Shown piece by piece: positions 19,174-27,343 of a DNA stretch of 64,000 nucleotides (the stretch's first letter is position 1; every line of letters begins with the position of its first letter). A model generated the notes under the pieces. That model searched no databases, was not told where the DNA came from, and was given only the letters and a program-made list of their open reading frames with translations. The stretch is from assembly GCF_047946665.1 (NCBI RefSeq), contig NZ_CP172312.1, positions 434,001 through 498,000 of the forward strand, given 5' to 3'. The stretch is from Allohahella sp002354735 (GTDB taxonomy: Bacteria; Pseudomonadota; Gammaproteobacteria; Pseudomonadales; Oleiphilaceae). Both the position numbers and the translations under genes were made by a program.

Positions 19174-21510
19174 GTGGTCAAGGTACGCGAAGACTATCCG
19201 GTCGGTAGTAACGGCCGTGTAGATATTCCCAGCTGGCTGGAGCAACTCGGGCGTTTTACGCCTGTAAAAGACTCAGCAGCTATTCTGGAAGCCTGTGAAG
19301 TGGCTCAGTCGCTTGCTGAACAGGCTGAAGTAGAGGGCAGCCGCTGGAGTGCCGAGAGTAATAGTTTTCTAACGGGCTTGGAGATGGCGGTGATCCTCGC
19401 CGAACTCCACCTCGACAGCGAAAGCATCATTGCCGCCATTCTGTATCGCTCGGTTCGTGAGAAGCGAATAACCCTTCAGGCAGTCGGTAAGCGCTTCGGC
19501 AGCTCGTGTGAGCATCTCATAGAAGGTGTCTTGCAGATGGCCGCAATCTCGAGCCTGCGCCATCCACTGCAGGGCAGTGTGCTGGGTCAGACCCAGAACC
19601 AGGTCGACAATCTGAGGCGAATGCTGGTCACCATGATCGACGATGTTCGCGTCGCACTGATCAAGCTGGCCGAACGCACCTGTGCCATCCGTGCTGTAAA
19701 GGATGCTGAGCCTGACAAACGGCATCGCGTCGCCCGTGAAGTCTTCGATATCTATGCGCCGCTCGCGCATCGGCTCGGCATCGGTCAGCTGAAATGGGAG
19801 CTGGAGGATCTATCCTTCCGCTATCTCCACGAATCGGCCTACAAGAAAATTGCCAAGCAGTTGGACGAGCGGCGGATTGACCGGCAGCACTATATTACTG
19901 AAGTGATCGAAGCCTTGTCGAAGGAGCTCAAGGAGCAGGGCGTGCAGGCCGACGTCGATGGGCGCGTGAAGCATATTTATAGTATCTGGCGGAAGATGCA
20001 TCGCAAGGGCATCGACTTTTCCCAGGTCTATGATATCCGTGCGATTCGCGTGCTGGTGCCAACTATCCGGGACTGCTACTCCGTGCTCGGTGCAGTACAT
20101 TCGCTGTGGCGACATATTCCCCACGAGTTCGACGATTACATCGCCAACCCGAAATCCAACGGTTATCAATCCTTGCATACCGCCGTTGCTGGGCCTGGCA
20201 ACAAGGTTATGGAAGTACAGATCCGCACCCATGCGATGCACCAGGATGCCGAGCTCGGTGTTTGTGCACATTGGTTGTACAAGGGCACGGATCTCGACCA
20301 GAAGTCGCAAAGCTACGAAGACAAGATCGCCTGGCTGCGTCAGGTACTCGAATGGCAGGAGGACCTCGGCGACCAGACCGGAGAGGCAACACACGATCTG
20401 GTCGAGCAGTGGCAGAACAACTTTGTTTCAGACCGCATCTATCTGTTTACGCCTGAAGGTCATGTGGTCGATCTGCCGGCCAATTCGACGCCTATCGATT
20501 TCGCCTACAAAGTGCATACCGAAATCGGGCACTGTTGCCGTGGCGCCAAGGTCAACGGTCGTATCGTACCGCTGAATTACAAACTGAAGACCGGCGAACA
20601 GGTACAGGTGCTGACTTCCAGCCAGCCCAAGCCAAGCCGTGACTGGCTCAACCCTGACCTTGGTTATACCCAGACCTCGAAGGCTCGCGCGAAGATAGCG
20701 CACTGGTTCAGGATGCAGAACCGTGAGCAGCATGTCGAGTCCGGTGCGCAACTGCTGCACGAGATGCTCAAGCGCTTTTCCGTCGATAGTGTCAGTGGTG
20801 AGCTACTCGCCAAGGCGTTGCATTTTACCACCGTGGAAGATCTGCATGCCGCGATAGGTGCTGGTGATCTGAAGCCCATGCAGGTCGTGCAGGAGGCACA
20901 GTCACTGCTCGAGGCTCGCTCGCCAGAACTGGATTTCGAGGGTCGTGTGCCGCCGAAGCCGGGCCAGCAGACTCGGAAGGCTTCGCTGTTGCGTGCGCTC
21001 GAGCAGGCCGGTGACGCTCACCGCAAGCGTAGCAAGCCGGCCCGTCTGGAGGATCATACCCAGTCCATAAAGATTCTTGGCGTAGGCAATCTCCTCACGC
21101 ATCGAGCCAGCTGCTGCAAGCCGGTACCGGGAGATGACATCATCGGCTTCATAACGCTTGGACGAGGGGTCAGCATCCACAAGCAGGACTGCCTGAATGT
21201 ACTGCAGCTCGAAGCACAGGAGCCGAACAAGATCATCGAGGTGAGTTGGGGTAGTGCGCAGGAAACCTATCCCATTGATATTGAAGTGGAAGCCTACGAC
21301 AGGCCTGGTCTGCTTAGGGATATCTCCAATGTGCTGGGGAATGATCGCGTCAACGTGCTCGCGGTATCGACGCGTAGCGACAAGGAGAACAGCACGGCCA
21401 CAATGCGCCTCACCGTCGAGATCGAAAGCCTGGGTATGCTGAATAAGATTTTTGATCGGCTGCGGCAGGTGCCGAATGTGATTGATACGCGGCGTCTCAA
21501 GGAGGCGTGA
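19174..21510 (+). CDS. relA: GTP pyrophosphokinase (ppGpp synthetase I)
   Basis: Ribosome-dependent (p)ppGpp synthetase of the stringent response. The pseudo-hydrolase domain has lost the HD pair (ILYRSV where SpoT has a histidine-aspartate), so it should be synthesis-only. Next come the synthetase domain (YDIRAIRVLVP, NPKSNGYQSLHT), a TGS domain (RIYLFTPEGHVVDLP), a zinc-finger-like region (RASCCKPVPGD) and a C-terminal ACT domain. I take the GTG at 19174 as start because it yields MVKVRE, like the MVAVR start of E. coli RelA, and 778 residues. mazG, often next, is absent. Confidence 0.96.
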   Translation: MVKVREDYPVGSNGRVDIPSWLEQLGRFTPVKDSAAILEACEVAQSLAEQAEVEGSRWSAESNSFLTGLEMAVILAELHLDSESIIAAILYRSVREKRITLQAVGKRFGSSCEHLIEGVLQMAAISSLRHPLQGSVLGQTQNQVDNLRRMLVTMIDDVRVALIKLAERTCAIRAVKDAEPDKRHRVAREVFDIYAPLAHRLGIGQLKWELEDLSFRYLHESAYKKIAKQLDERRIDRQHYITEVIEALSKELKEQGVQADVDGRVKHIYSIWRKMHRKGIDFSQVYDIRAIRVLVPTIRDCYSVLGAVHSLWRHIPHEFDDYIANPKSNGYQSLHTAVAGPGNKVMEVQIRTHAMHQDAELGVCAHWLYKGTDLDQKSQSYEDKIAWLRQVLEWQEDLGDQTGEATHDLVEQWQNNFVSDRIYLFTPEGHVVDLPANSTPIDFAYKVHTEIGHCCRGAKVNGRIVPLNYKLKTGEQVQVLTSSQPKPSRDWLNPDLGYTQTSKARAKIAHWFRMQNREQHVESGAQLLHEMLKRFSVDSVSGELLAKALHFTTVEDLHAAIGAGDLKPMQVVQEAQSLLEARSPELDFEGRVPPKPGQQTRKASLLRALEQAGDAHRKRSKPARLEDHTQSIKILGVGNLLTHRASCCKPVPGDDIIGFITLGRGVSIHKQDCLNVLQLEAQEPNKIIEVSWGSAQETYPIDIEVEAYDRPGLLRDISNVLGNDRVNVLAVSTRSDKENSTATMRLTVEIESLGMLNKIFDRLRQVPNVIDTRRLKEA

Positions 21511-21577
21511 TCAAGCTATTTAGTGCGCAAAAACATGATTTTCATCAGCAATTTGCGAAACTGTGTCCCATTTCTCT

Positions 21578-21604
21578 CCCCCAAAAGGGGGGCGTACGCC
21601 CTTT
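21578..21604 (+). terminator. Possible terminator after relA
   Basis: Two short inverted repeats lie back to back: CCCCC-aaaa-GGGGG, then GGGCG-ta-CGCCC followed by TTT. They fall 70-95 bases after the relA stop in a region with no gene. The T run is short, so termination is only plausible. Confidence 0.3.
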
Positions 21605-21669
21605 GGTCGATTCTAATCGTTCTACAATAAGTAAGCATGCCGCTCCTGCTTTAGCTTGAGTAGCTCGAG

Positions 21670-22392
21670 ATGAACAAGATTATTCTCCTGACGACCTGTG
21701 TTTTGGTCGCCGTAGGTGCTGTACTTTTCCTACAGGTCGACAACAAGCCAGCTTCCGTTCCTGCAGTCGCCGACGAGCCTGCAAGCCTGACCGACAGCGC
21801 CGCGGCGCGGCGCCCACTAGTCGACCGCCCTTTCAACGAGGCCGATGAGGCCAATGAGGCTGACGCCGATTCGGCTGGCCAGCCGCCTGCCACGACTGCT
21901 GCGGATTCTGCGAACGATGACGACACAGCTCCGGATCAGTCGACGTACGCCGAACTCTCTGCCTGGTCGGTCGCCGACGAAACGCCCATAGACGTCGATG
22001 GTGTCGAAGGACTCGCTATCCAGACAGATCCCGCTGCACTGCGATCAATGAAGGTCGGACAGAAAATCTCGCTGCCAATTCCGGATCTGCAGCCAATGCC
22101 CGAAGCCACCATTGAGTCGACTCACAGTCCGTTGGATGGCATCGACGTCTTCAAAGGCGCGCTGAACGACGGCCAACCCAATGATAACGTCATCGTAACG
22201 CGTGGCGAAATCGACACTATCTTCGTGGTATCGACGTCGACCGGCGTCTACACCGCAATCGTCAACAATCGCACCGGCCAGGGTAGTCTCGTCAATGAGG
22301 CTGACGTCAATGCACGCGCAGTCCCCATAGCCGATGGTATTGAGGTAGCACCAGTGGAAATGCCGCTACCTGAACGGGGCCAGGGTTCCTGA
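21670..22392 (+). CDS. Membrane-anchored protein resembling a protease prodomain
   Basis: 240 residues, not matched to a named family. An N-terminal hydrophobic segment (residues 3-22) has no clear cleavage site, so it may anchor the protein with its bulk in the periplasm. Residues 25-95 are acidic and low in complexity (Ala, Asp, Glu, Pro). The C-terminal half (about 110-225) looks folded and contains FKGALNDGQPNDNVIVTRG, then VYTAIVNNRTG. That pattern resembles the N-terminal prodomain found on many bacterial reprolysin-like zinc proteases. The next gene, 57 bases on, encodes such a protease without a prodomain. I infer a separate inhibitor or folding partner for it; this is not proven. Confidence 0.7.
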   Translation: MNKIILLTTCVLVAVGAVLFLQVDNKPASVPAVADEPASLTDSAAARRPLVDRPFNEADEANEADADSAGQPPATTAADSANDDDTAPDQSTYAELSAWSVADETPIDVDGVEGLAIQTDPAALRSMKVGQKISLPIPDLQPMPEATIESTHSPLDGIDVFKGALNDGQPNDNVIVTRGEIDTIFVVSTSTGVYTAIVNNRTGQGSLVNEADVNARAVPIADGIEVAPVEMPLPERGQGS

Positions 22393-22449
22393 CCCCATAT
22401 TTCGAGCACTACCCCCAACACAAGAAAGATAAGCTTCACAGGAGCAGAT

Positions 22450-23748
22450 ATGACCTTTGCAAAAAAAGTGCAGTCCGCAATAGTGGCTGCCGTTGCTGGC
22501 GCTGCCATGGCATCGACGGCGCAAGCCGCGCCTGAAACCATCGACGTGCTGGTGCTCTACCAGCCCGAAGTCAGCCAGACCACCAATGGTCGCGATATCA
22601 ATGCCAGAATCGTGTCTTATATTGAGTACAACAACCAGGCGTATATCAACAGCGGCGTCAATTTGCGCTTGCGTCTGGTGGCGGCGAAGCCGATCAGTAA
22701 GGGCTGGACCTACGTCAACAGCGAGAATCTCGATGCGCTACGCAGAAACGGTGAAGTTGCGGCAATGCGTGAGCAGTATGGCGCTGACGTCGTCAGCGTG
22801 CTGAACCTGCGCCAGCCTATGCAGGGTGGCTACGTCTGCGGTATCGGCTATGTGCCTTCCGGAACTAGCAATGGTCAGCTCTACAGTAACGCTGAATCAC
22901 TGGCCTTCAACCTGGTGGGTGTAGATTGCGGCTATAGCACCTTCGCCCACGAAATCGGTCACAACCTGGCACTGGGTCATTCCGCTGCGCAGAACACGGG
23001 CGGCGGTATCTGGAACTGGGCTCGCGGCCACGGTGTGTATGGCTCCTTTAGCACGATCATGGCCTATCCGCAGTCTTACGGTACCAGCAATCAGCTGCAG
23101 CGTTTTTCGAACCCCAATATTCGTACCTGCGAAAACCAGCCTTGTGGCGTCAGCAGGAACCAGTCGAATGGTGCCGATGCTGTTGGTAACCTGAACGCAC
23201 TGGCTACTCAACTGGCTGCGTTCCGTCCAACGAAGACCACTGGTGGTACCGACGGTGGCGGAAGCGATGGCGGCGGCACTCCGACGACACCAACGCCACC
23301 AGCAACTGGTTATACCGCCACATTTGAGCAGACCACTGATGGCTGGCAGACCTACATGGGTGGCAACGTCGCTCGCGTGCAGACGGCATACGCTGGCAGT
23401 TACTCCTTGCGCTCGTCGAGCCGCACCGCCTGGTATTCAGGCCCGGGGCTGAACGTACGTGGCGTCTTGAAAACCGATCAGGACTACACCTTCAAGGCGC
23501 AGGTTGGTCTCACTGGCTATGGTAGTTCTACCAACAGTGAACTATGGGCTTACATTGTTGACGATCGAGGCGCCCGTTGGGAGAAGCTGATCAGCAAGGC
23601 TGCGAATGCGGGCTACTGGAATGCGCTCGAGGGTAACTTCAAGCTCAATACCACAGGCAACGTCACCCAGCTGCGACTGCATGTATTTGGCCCATCCCCA
23701 AGCTACACGATGTATCTTGATGCGGTAAGCATTACGCCGGTCAACTGA
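22450..23748 (+). CDS. Secreted metzincin-type zinc metalloprotease with C-terminal binding domain
   Basis: 432 residues. A signal peptide ends at about residue 26 (STAQA). The catalytic domain begins at once (IDVLVLYQPEV), with no prodomain. The zinc site is HEIGHNLALGH (His167, Glu168, His171, His177), and a Met-turn IMAY is near residue 204. The usual metzincin Gly between the second and third His is Ala here. Cys130 and Cys160 may pair. A Gly/Thr/Pro-rich linker (about 256-285) leads to a beta-rich domain (about 288-432) resembling carbohydrate-binding modules. The overall plan resembles M12B/M72 (peptidyl-Asp endopeptidase-like) enzymes. AGGAG precedes the ATG and a strong terminator follows. 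Confidence 0.87.
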   Translation: MTFAKKVQSAIVAAVAGAAMASTAQAAPETIDVLVLYQPEVSQTTNGRDINARIVSYIEYNNQAYINSGVNLRLRLVAAKPISKGWTYVNSENLDALRRNGEVAAMREQYGADVVSVLNLRQPMQGGYVCGIGYVPSGTSNGQLYSNAESLAFNLVGVDCGYSTFAHEIGHNLALGHSAAQNTGGGIWNWARGHGVYGSFSTIMAYPQSYGTSNQLQRFSNPNIRTCENQPCGVSRNQSNGADAVGNLNALATQLAAFRPTKTTGGTDGGGSDGGGTPTTPTPPATGYTATFEQTTDGWQTYMGGNVARVQTAYAGSYSLRSSSRTAWYSGPGLNVRGVLKTDQDYTFKAQVGLTGYGSSTNSELWAYIVDDRGARWEKLISKAANAGYWNALEGNFKLNTTGNVTQLRLHVFGPSPSYTMYLDAVSITPVN

Positions 23749-23765
23749 GTCCATCTGTATATGGG

Positions 23766-23790
23766 AGAGGGTTCTCCGGAACCCTCTTTT
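23766..23790 (+). terminator. Intrinsic terminator after the metalloprotease gene
   Basis: An 8-bp perfect stem, GAGGGTTC with GAACCCTC, has a TCCG loop and is followed by four T. It lies 18 bases after the protease stop and between convergent genes, so it may also serve the motB transcript from the other side. Confidence 0.85.
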
Positions 23791-23816
23791 GTCCCATAGC
23801 GCGCTGATACCACAAT

Positions 23817-24596
23817 TTACGGCGCTTGAATAACCATGCTCACACGACGGTTTTTCGCCCTGTTTTCTTCAGTATCGTTTCCAGCCACCGGCTTGGTTGC
23901 GCCGTAGCTGATCGCTCTCAAGCGCGATCCCTCTATACCATTCTCCGCGAGGAACTGAAGTACCTCTGTCGCCCTACTGGCGGCCAAATCCCAGTTGGAG
24001 CTGAAACGCGCAGTCTGAATCGGGTTTGAATCAGTGTGGCCCTCGATGAGAATCGCTCCGGAACTTTTCTGCAAAATCGGCACGAGTGCACGCAGTACAT
24101 CTTCGCCCGACGTCAGCAGAACGGCATCACCAGAGTCGAACAGAACGTTGCTGCCGATTTCAAGCTCTGCAAATCCGTCCTGAAAGCTCGGCGTCAGGAA
24201 GCCCTCGAGCTGTTGCTCGACGACGGCCTCCTGAAAGCTCAGATACCAGGCATTTTGATCGCGGCTGCCAGTTATTGGTGCTGGTGTCACTGGTTGAATC
24301 GGTTCGAGCTCGCTCAGCAACGGCTCTCCGGTAGTCGGCGTGATATTCTTTTCGATCGTTTCGGTAATTGGCTGCGCCTGAATGGCGAGCATGAGCGCAA
24401 ACACCGCCGTTATCAGTACAAACACGTCGAGATAGCTCGTGAGCCAGGCATCCCCCTCGTTGTCCTGCACCGTCAGGTCGTCGAGTGCTCCGAGATGTGA
24501 GTTGGCAAGAATCTGGGCAGACTGCTCATTACCTCCGCCAGAATGTTGGAAGCGATCAAGCTGTCCAGACCGCGAGAAATCAGGGGAGCGTGGCAT
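23817..24596 (-). CDS. motB: MotB-family stator protein (OmpA-like C-terminus)
   Basis: About 259 residues. A single N-terminal membrane segment (about 52-75) contains the ion-carrying Asp in SYLDVFVLI (Asp57). A linker and an OmpA-like peptidoglycan-binding domain follow, with EGHTDSNPI and NRRVSMVI. This is the MotB/PomB plan: a stator anchor coupling H+ or Na+ flow to flagellar rotation. I use the ATG at 24596, which overlaps the end of motA by 17 bases; an upstream ATG at 24650 would add 18 residues. No other flagellar genes are in the window. Confidence 0.87.
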   Translation of the reverse strand: MPRSPDFSRSGQLDRFQHSGGGNEQSAQILANSHLGALDDLTVQDNEGDAWLTSYLDVFVLITAVFALMLAIQAQPITETIEKNITPTTGEPLLSELEPIQPVTPAPITGSRDQNAWYLSFQEAVVEQQLEGFLTPSFQDGFAELEIGSNVLFDSGDAVLLTSGEDVLRALVPILQKSSGAILIEGHTDSNPIQTARFSSNWDLAASRATEVLQFLAENGIEGSRLRAISYGATKPVAGNDTEENRAKNRRVSMVIQAP

Positions 24597-25404
24597 GAGC
24601 GGACTCGCTGTCAATGGCGGGCTTGGCTGCGTGTCGCGCACCCAGTTCATCGTCGAAATGGGTCACGAAGGAATACAGGCTCTCGCGGATGAAGGCTGGG
24701 CTACGGCCGAGGCCAATGAGGGTGATGCCTTCGAGTATGAGGCTCATATGTAACAGCCGCTTTTCGGTCCGACGCTCAAGTTTTGTAGCTACCGGTTTGA
24801 AGAAGAGGTTCGAAAGCAGCAAACCGTAGAAAGTCGTGACCAGTGCGATGGCCAGGTGGCCTCCCATGAGGTCGAGACTCTTGGCATCCAGCACTAGCAT
24901 CATGTTCACCAGGCCGAGGAGGGTGCCGACCATGCCGAAGGCGGGCGCGTACGCGGATAGCGAGTGGAAGATTCTTGCCTCTGCCTGCTCTCGCGCTTTC
25001 AGCCGCTTGATACGCCAGGCCATTGTTCCGGCTACGTCAGCGACCGGCAGCTTGGCAATAATCATCTGCATGCCCATGGCGAGAAAAGGATTGATGTGCT
25101 GGTGTAGGCGAGCCTCAATCTTGCGGATATCGTTGCGGCTATAGTCACGCGCAAATTGGACCAGCTCATCAATCTGCTGCACATCGTTGAGATGATCGGG
25201 ATGCCCCAGTGTCTTGACTGCCCGGAAGGCTGCCTTGATCTCCTTGCCCGGGAAACCGGCAAACAGAGCAGCAAAACAACCGCCCGCAACCAGAATAAGG
25301 CCGGGTATGTTGAAAAATATCATCGGGTTATCGGTCGACAGCACGACCGCAAGCACAATGAAGAATATGCCTGACAGGCTGCCCAGTACCAGCGTGAGTA
25401 TCAT
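24580..25404 (-). CDS. motA: MotA-family stator protein
   Basis: About 274 residues with the four-helix MotA/PomA layout: two membrane segments at the N-terminus, a cytoplasmic loop with conserved charged residues (RRIKRLKAREQAEAR context), then two more segments. It includes the conserved proline motif YAPAFGMVGTLLGLVNMM. The pair with motB would form a MotA5B2-type ion-driven stator. The start at 25404 (MILTLVLGSL) is preferred over the longer frame from 25479 because homologues begin at the first membrane helix. A sigma-54-like promoter lies about 100 bases upstream. Confidence 0.87.
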   Translation of the reverse strand: MILTLVLGSLSGIFFIVLAVVLSTDNPMIFFNIPGLILVAGGCFAALFAGFPGKEIKAAFRAVKTLGHPDHLNDVQQIDELVQFARDYSRNDIRKIEARLHQHINPFLAMGMQMIIAKLPVADVAGTMAWRIKRLKAREQAEARIFHSLSAYAPAFGMVGTLLGLVNMMLVLDAKSLDLMGGHLAIALVTTFYGLLLSNLFFKPVATKLERRTEKRLLHMSLILEGITLIGLGRSPAFIRESLYSFVTHFDDELGARHAAKPAIDSESAHATLP

Positions 25405-25500
25405 TCGCTTGCAGCTCCAGATAAGGAAACAGTAACGCTCGCCCATCAAGTGGTGGGCAGCGGCAAAAAGTTGACGCACGGACGCGTATATCCCAGCTGA

Positions 25501-25516
25501 TGCCAGATTTGTGCCA
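25501..25516 (-). promoter_or_regulatory. Sigma-54 (RpoN) promoter candidate for motAB
   Basis: Read on the minus strand the sequence is TGGCACAAATCTGGCA. It has the -24 GG and the -12 GC at the required spacing of the TGGCACG-N4-TTGCW consensus, with the full TGGCAC half and a single mismatch in the -12 half. Position and orientation suit motA. Flagellar genes are often RpoN-dependent. No search for other hits or activator sites was possible. Confidence 0.5.
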
Positions 25517-25576
25517 GAACTTTGGCATGGGCTGGAGGGCGCGCTCGAGGTGTGGCGATTTGCTGTCCCTCATCGG

Positions 25577-25606
25577 TTGATGGACTGACCAGCGATCTGG
25601 TATTCT
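25577..25606 (+). promoter_or_regulatory. Sigma-70 promoter candidate for pyrG
   Basis: TTGATG (-35) and TATTCT (-10) with an 18-base spacer lie about 90 bases before the pyrG start, in the 290-base gap divergent from motA. Both hexamers match the consensus at four or five of six positions. Confidence 0.4.
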
Positions 25607-25696
25607 GGCGCGCCATCGAAGCACGCAAATGGCATTCACTGTGAAATCAGCCTGAAGCCGTTTCGCCTCTCCTATCTCAAGTAGCCTGGAATCTGT

Positions 25697-27343
25697 ATGA
25701 CGCGCTATATATTCGTCACCGGTGGTGTCGTTTCTTCTCTGGGCAAAGGTATTGCATCAGCCTCATTGGCAGCGATACTCGAAGCGCGAAATCTCAAGGT
25801 TACGATTCTCAAGCTCGACCCCTATATCAACGTCGATCCCGGCACCATGTCGCCGTTTCAGCACGGTGAAGTCTTCGTGACCGAAGATGGCGCCGAGACC
25901 GATCTCGACCTCGGTCACTACGAGCGCTTTATCCGCACACGCATGACCAGGAAGAACAACTTCACCACGGGTCGGGTGTACGAGACCGTACTCCGCAAGG
26001 AACGTCGCGGCGACTACCTGGGCGGCACCGTACAGGTCATCCCGCACGTAACCGACGAGATCAAGCGTCGCATCGTCGAGGGTGCCGGCAACGCAGATGT
26101 GGCGATCGTCGAAGTTGGCGGCACAGTCGGTGACATCGAGTCCCTGCCGTTTCTTGAAGCGACCCGTCAGCTGAAGCTGGAAGTTGGCAGCGACCGGGCG
26201 ATGCTCATGCACCTCACGCTGGTGCCATACATTGCCACTGCCGGTGAAGTGAAGACGAAGCCGACACAGCACTCCGTGAAGGAACTGCGGTCCATCGGTC
26301 TGCAGCCTGACATCCTCATCTGCCGCTCCGAGCAGCCGATCGATCAATCGGCCAGAAGAAAGATCGCGCTGTTCACCAACGTTGAACAGCGAGCCGTCAT
26401 CTCACTGGAAGATGCGAAGACCATCTACAACATTCCGAAGATGCTGCACGCGCAGGGTCTTGATGAATTCATCGTCGAGCGCATGAGACTGAAGTGTGAA
26501 CCGGCCGATCTGTCAGAATGGCAAGCGGTGGTGGACGCGCAGACCTTCCCGCAGCACGAAGTCACCATCGCGATGGTCGGCAAGTACATGGAACTGCTGG
26601 ACGCCTACAAGTCGCTGAATGAAGCACTCATGCACGCCGGCATTCAGACGCGGACCCGGGTCAATATCAATTACATCGACTCCGAATCGATTCAGCAACA
26701 AGGTACTGAAGCACTTGAAGGGGCCGATGCCATCCTGGTGCCTGGGGGGTTTGGCGAGCGTGGAATAGAGGGTAAGCTGCAGGCGGTACGCTTTGCACGG
26801 GAGAACAAGGTGCCGTATCTCGGCATCTGTCTCGGTATGCAGGTGGCGGTTATTGAATATGCTCGCAACGTTGCTGGTATGCCGACCGCCAACAGCACCG
26901 AATTCAACCATGACACCGAGTATCCGGTTGTTGGACTTATTGCTGAATGGGTAGATGCCTCCGGCAAGACCGAGATTCGCAATGTCGATTCCGACCTGGG
27001 CGGTACCATGCGTCTCGGTACGCAGGACTGCAGTCTTGTCGAGGGTACGCACGTTCGGAACTGCTATGGCTCGGCTACGATACGTGAACGGCATCGACAT
27101 CGTTACGAGGTGAACAACAACCTCCTGCCTGACCTGGAGAAGGCCGGTCTGACGGTTGCCGGATATTCCTCGAATACGGACTCTAATGGCAAGGCGCTGG
27201 TGGAAGTCATCGAAGTGCGGGATCATCCCTGGTTCGTGGCATGTCAGTTCCACCCTGAGTTCAATTCGACGCCGCGCGATGGTCATCCATTGTTCCAGGC
27301 CTTTGTCGAAGCCGCACTCGCGTATCATGAGGCGAAAGAATGA
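25697..27343 (+). CDS. pyrG: CTP synthase
   Basis: Converts UTP to CTP using glutamine nitrogen. The synthetase domain opens with RYIFVTGGVVSSLGKG (P-loop-like). The glutaminase domain carries the nucleophile Cys in LGICLGMQ and the catalytic His-Glu in FHPEF near the C-terminus. The 548-residue length is typical. It starts a plus-strand run; kdsA overlaps its stop as ATGA and eno follows, the conserved pyrG-kdsA-eno order. Confidence 0.98.
   Translation: MTRYIFVTGGVVSSLGKGIASASLAAILEARNLKVTILKLDPYINVDPGTMSPFQHGEVFVTEDGAETDLDLGHYERFIRTRMTRKNNFTTGRVYETVLRKERRGDYLGGTVQVIPHVTDEIKRRIVEGAGNADVAIVEVGGTVGDIESLPFLEATRQLKLEVGSDRAMLMHLTLVPYIATAGEVKTKPTQHSVKELRSIGLQPDILICRSEQPIDQSARRKIALFTNVEQRAVISLEDAKTIYNIPKMLHAQGLDEFIVERMRLKCEPADLSEWQAVVDAQTFPQHEVTIAMVGKYMELLDAYKSLNEALMHAGIQTRTRVNINYIDSESIQQQGTEALEGADAILVPGGFGERGIEGKLQAVRFARENKVPYLGICLGMQVAVIEYARNVAGMPTANSTEFNHDTEYPVVGLIAEWVDASGKTEIRNVDSDLGGTMRLGTQDCSLVEGTHVRNCYGSATIRERHRHRYEVNNNLLPDLEKAGLTVAGYSSNTDSNGKALVEVIEVRDHPWFVACQFHPEFNSTPRDGHPLFQAFVEAALAYHEAKE

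Noticed and set aside
23817..25404. Possibility that the MotAB-like pair is a Zorya (ZorAB) phage-defence motor
   Set aside because: MotA has ordinary stator length without the long ZorA cytoplasmic tail, MotB has a standard OmpA-like domain, and no ZorC, ZorD or ZorE partner gene is adjacent.
26513..27328. 271-codon minus-strand open frame inside pyrG
   Set aside because: Antisense shadow of a highly conserved gene; no protein-like motif.
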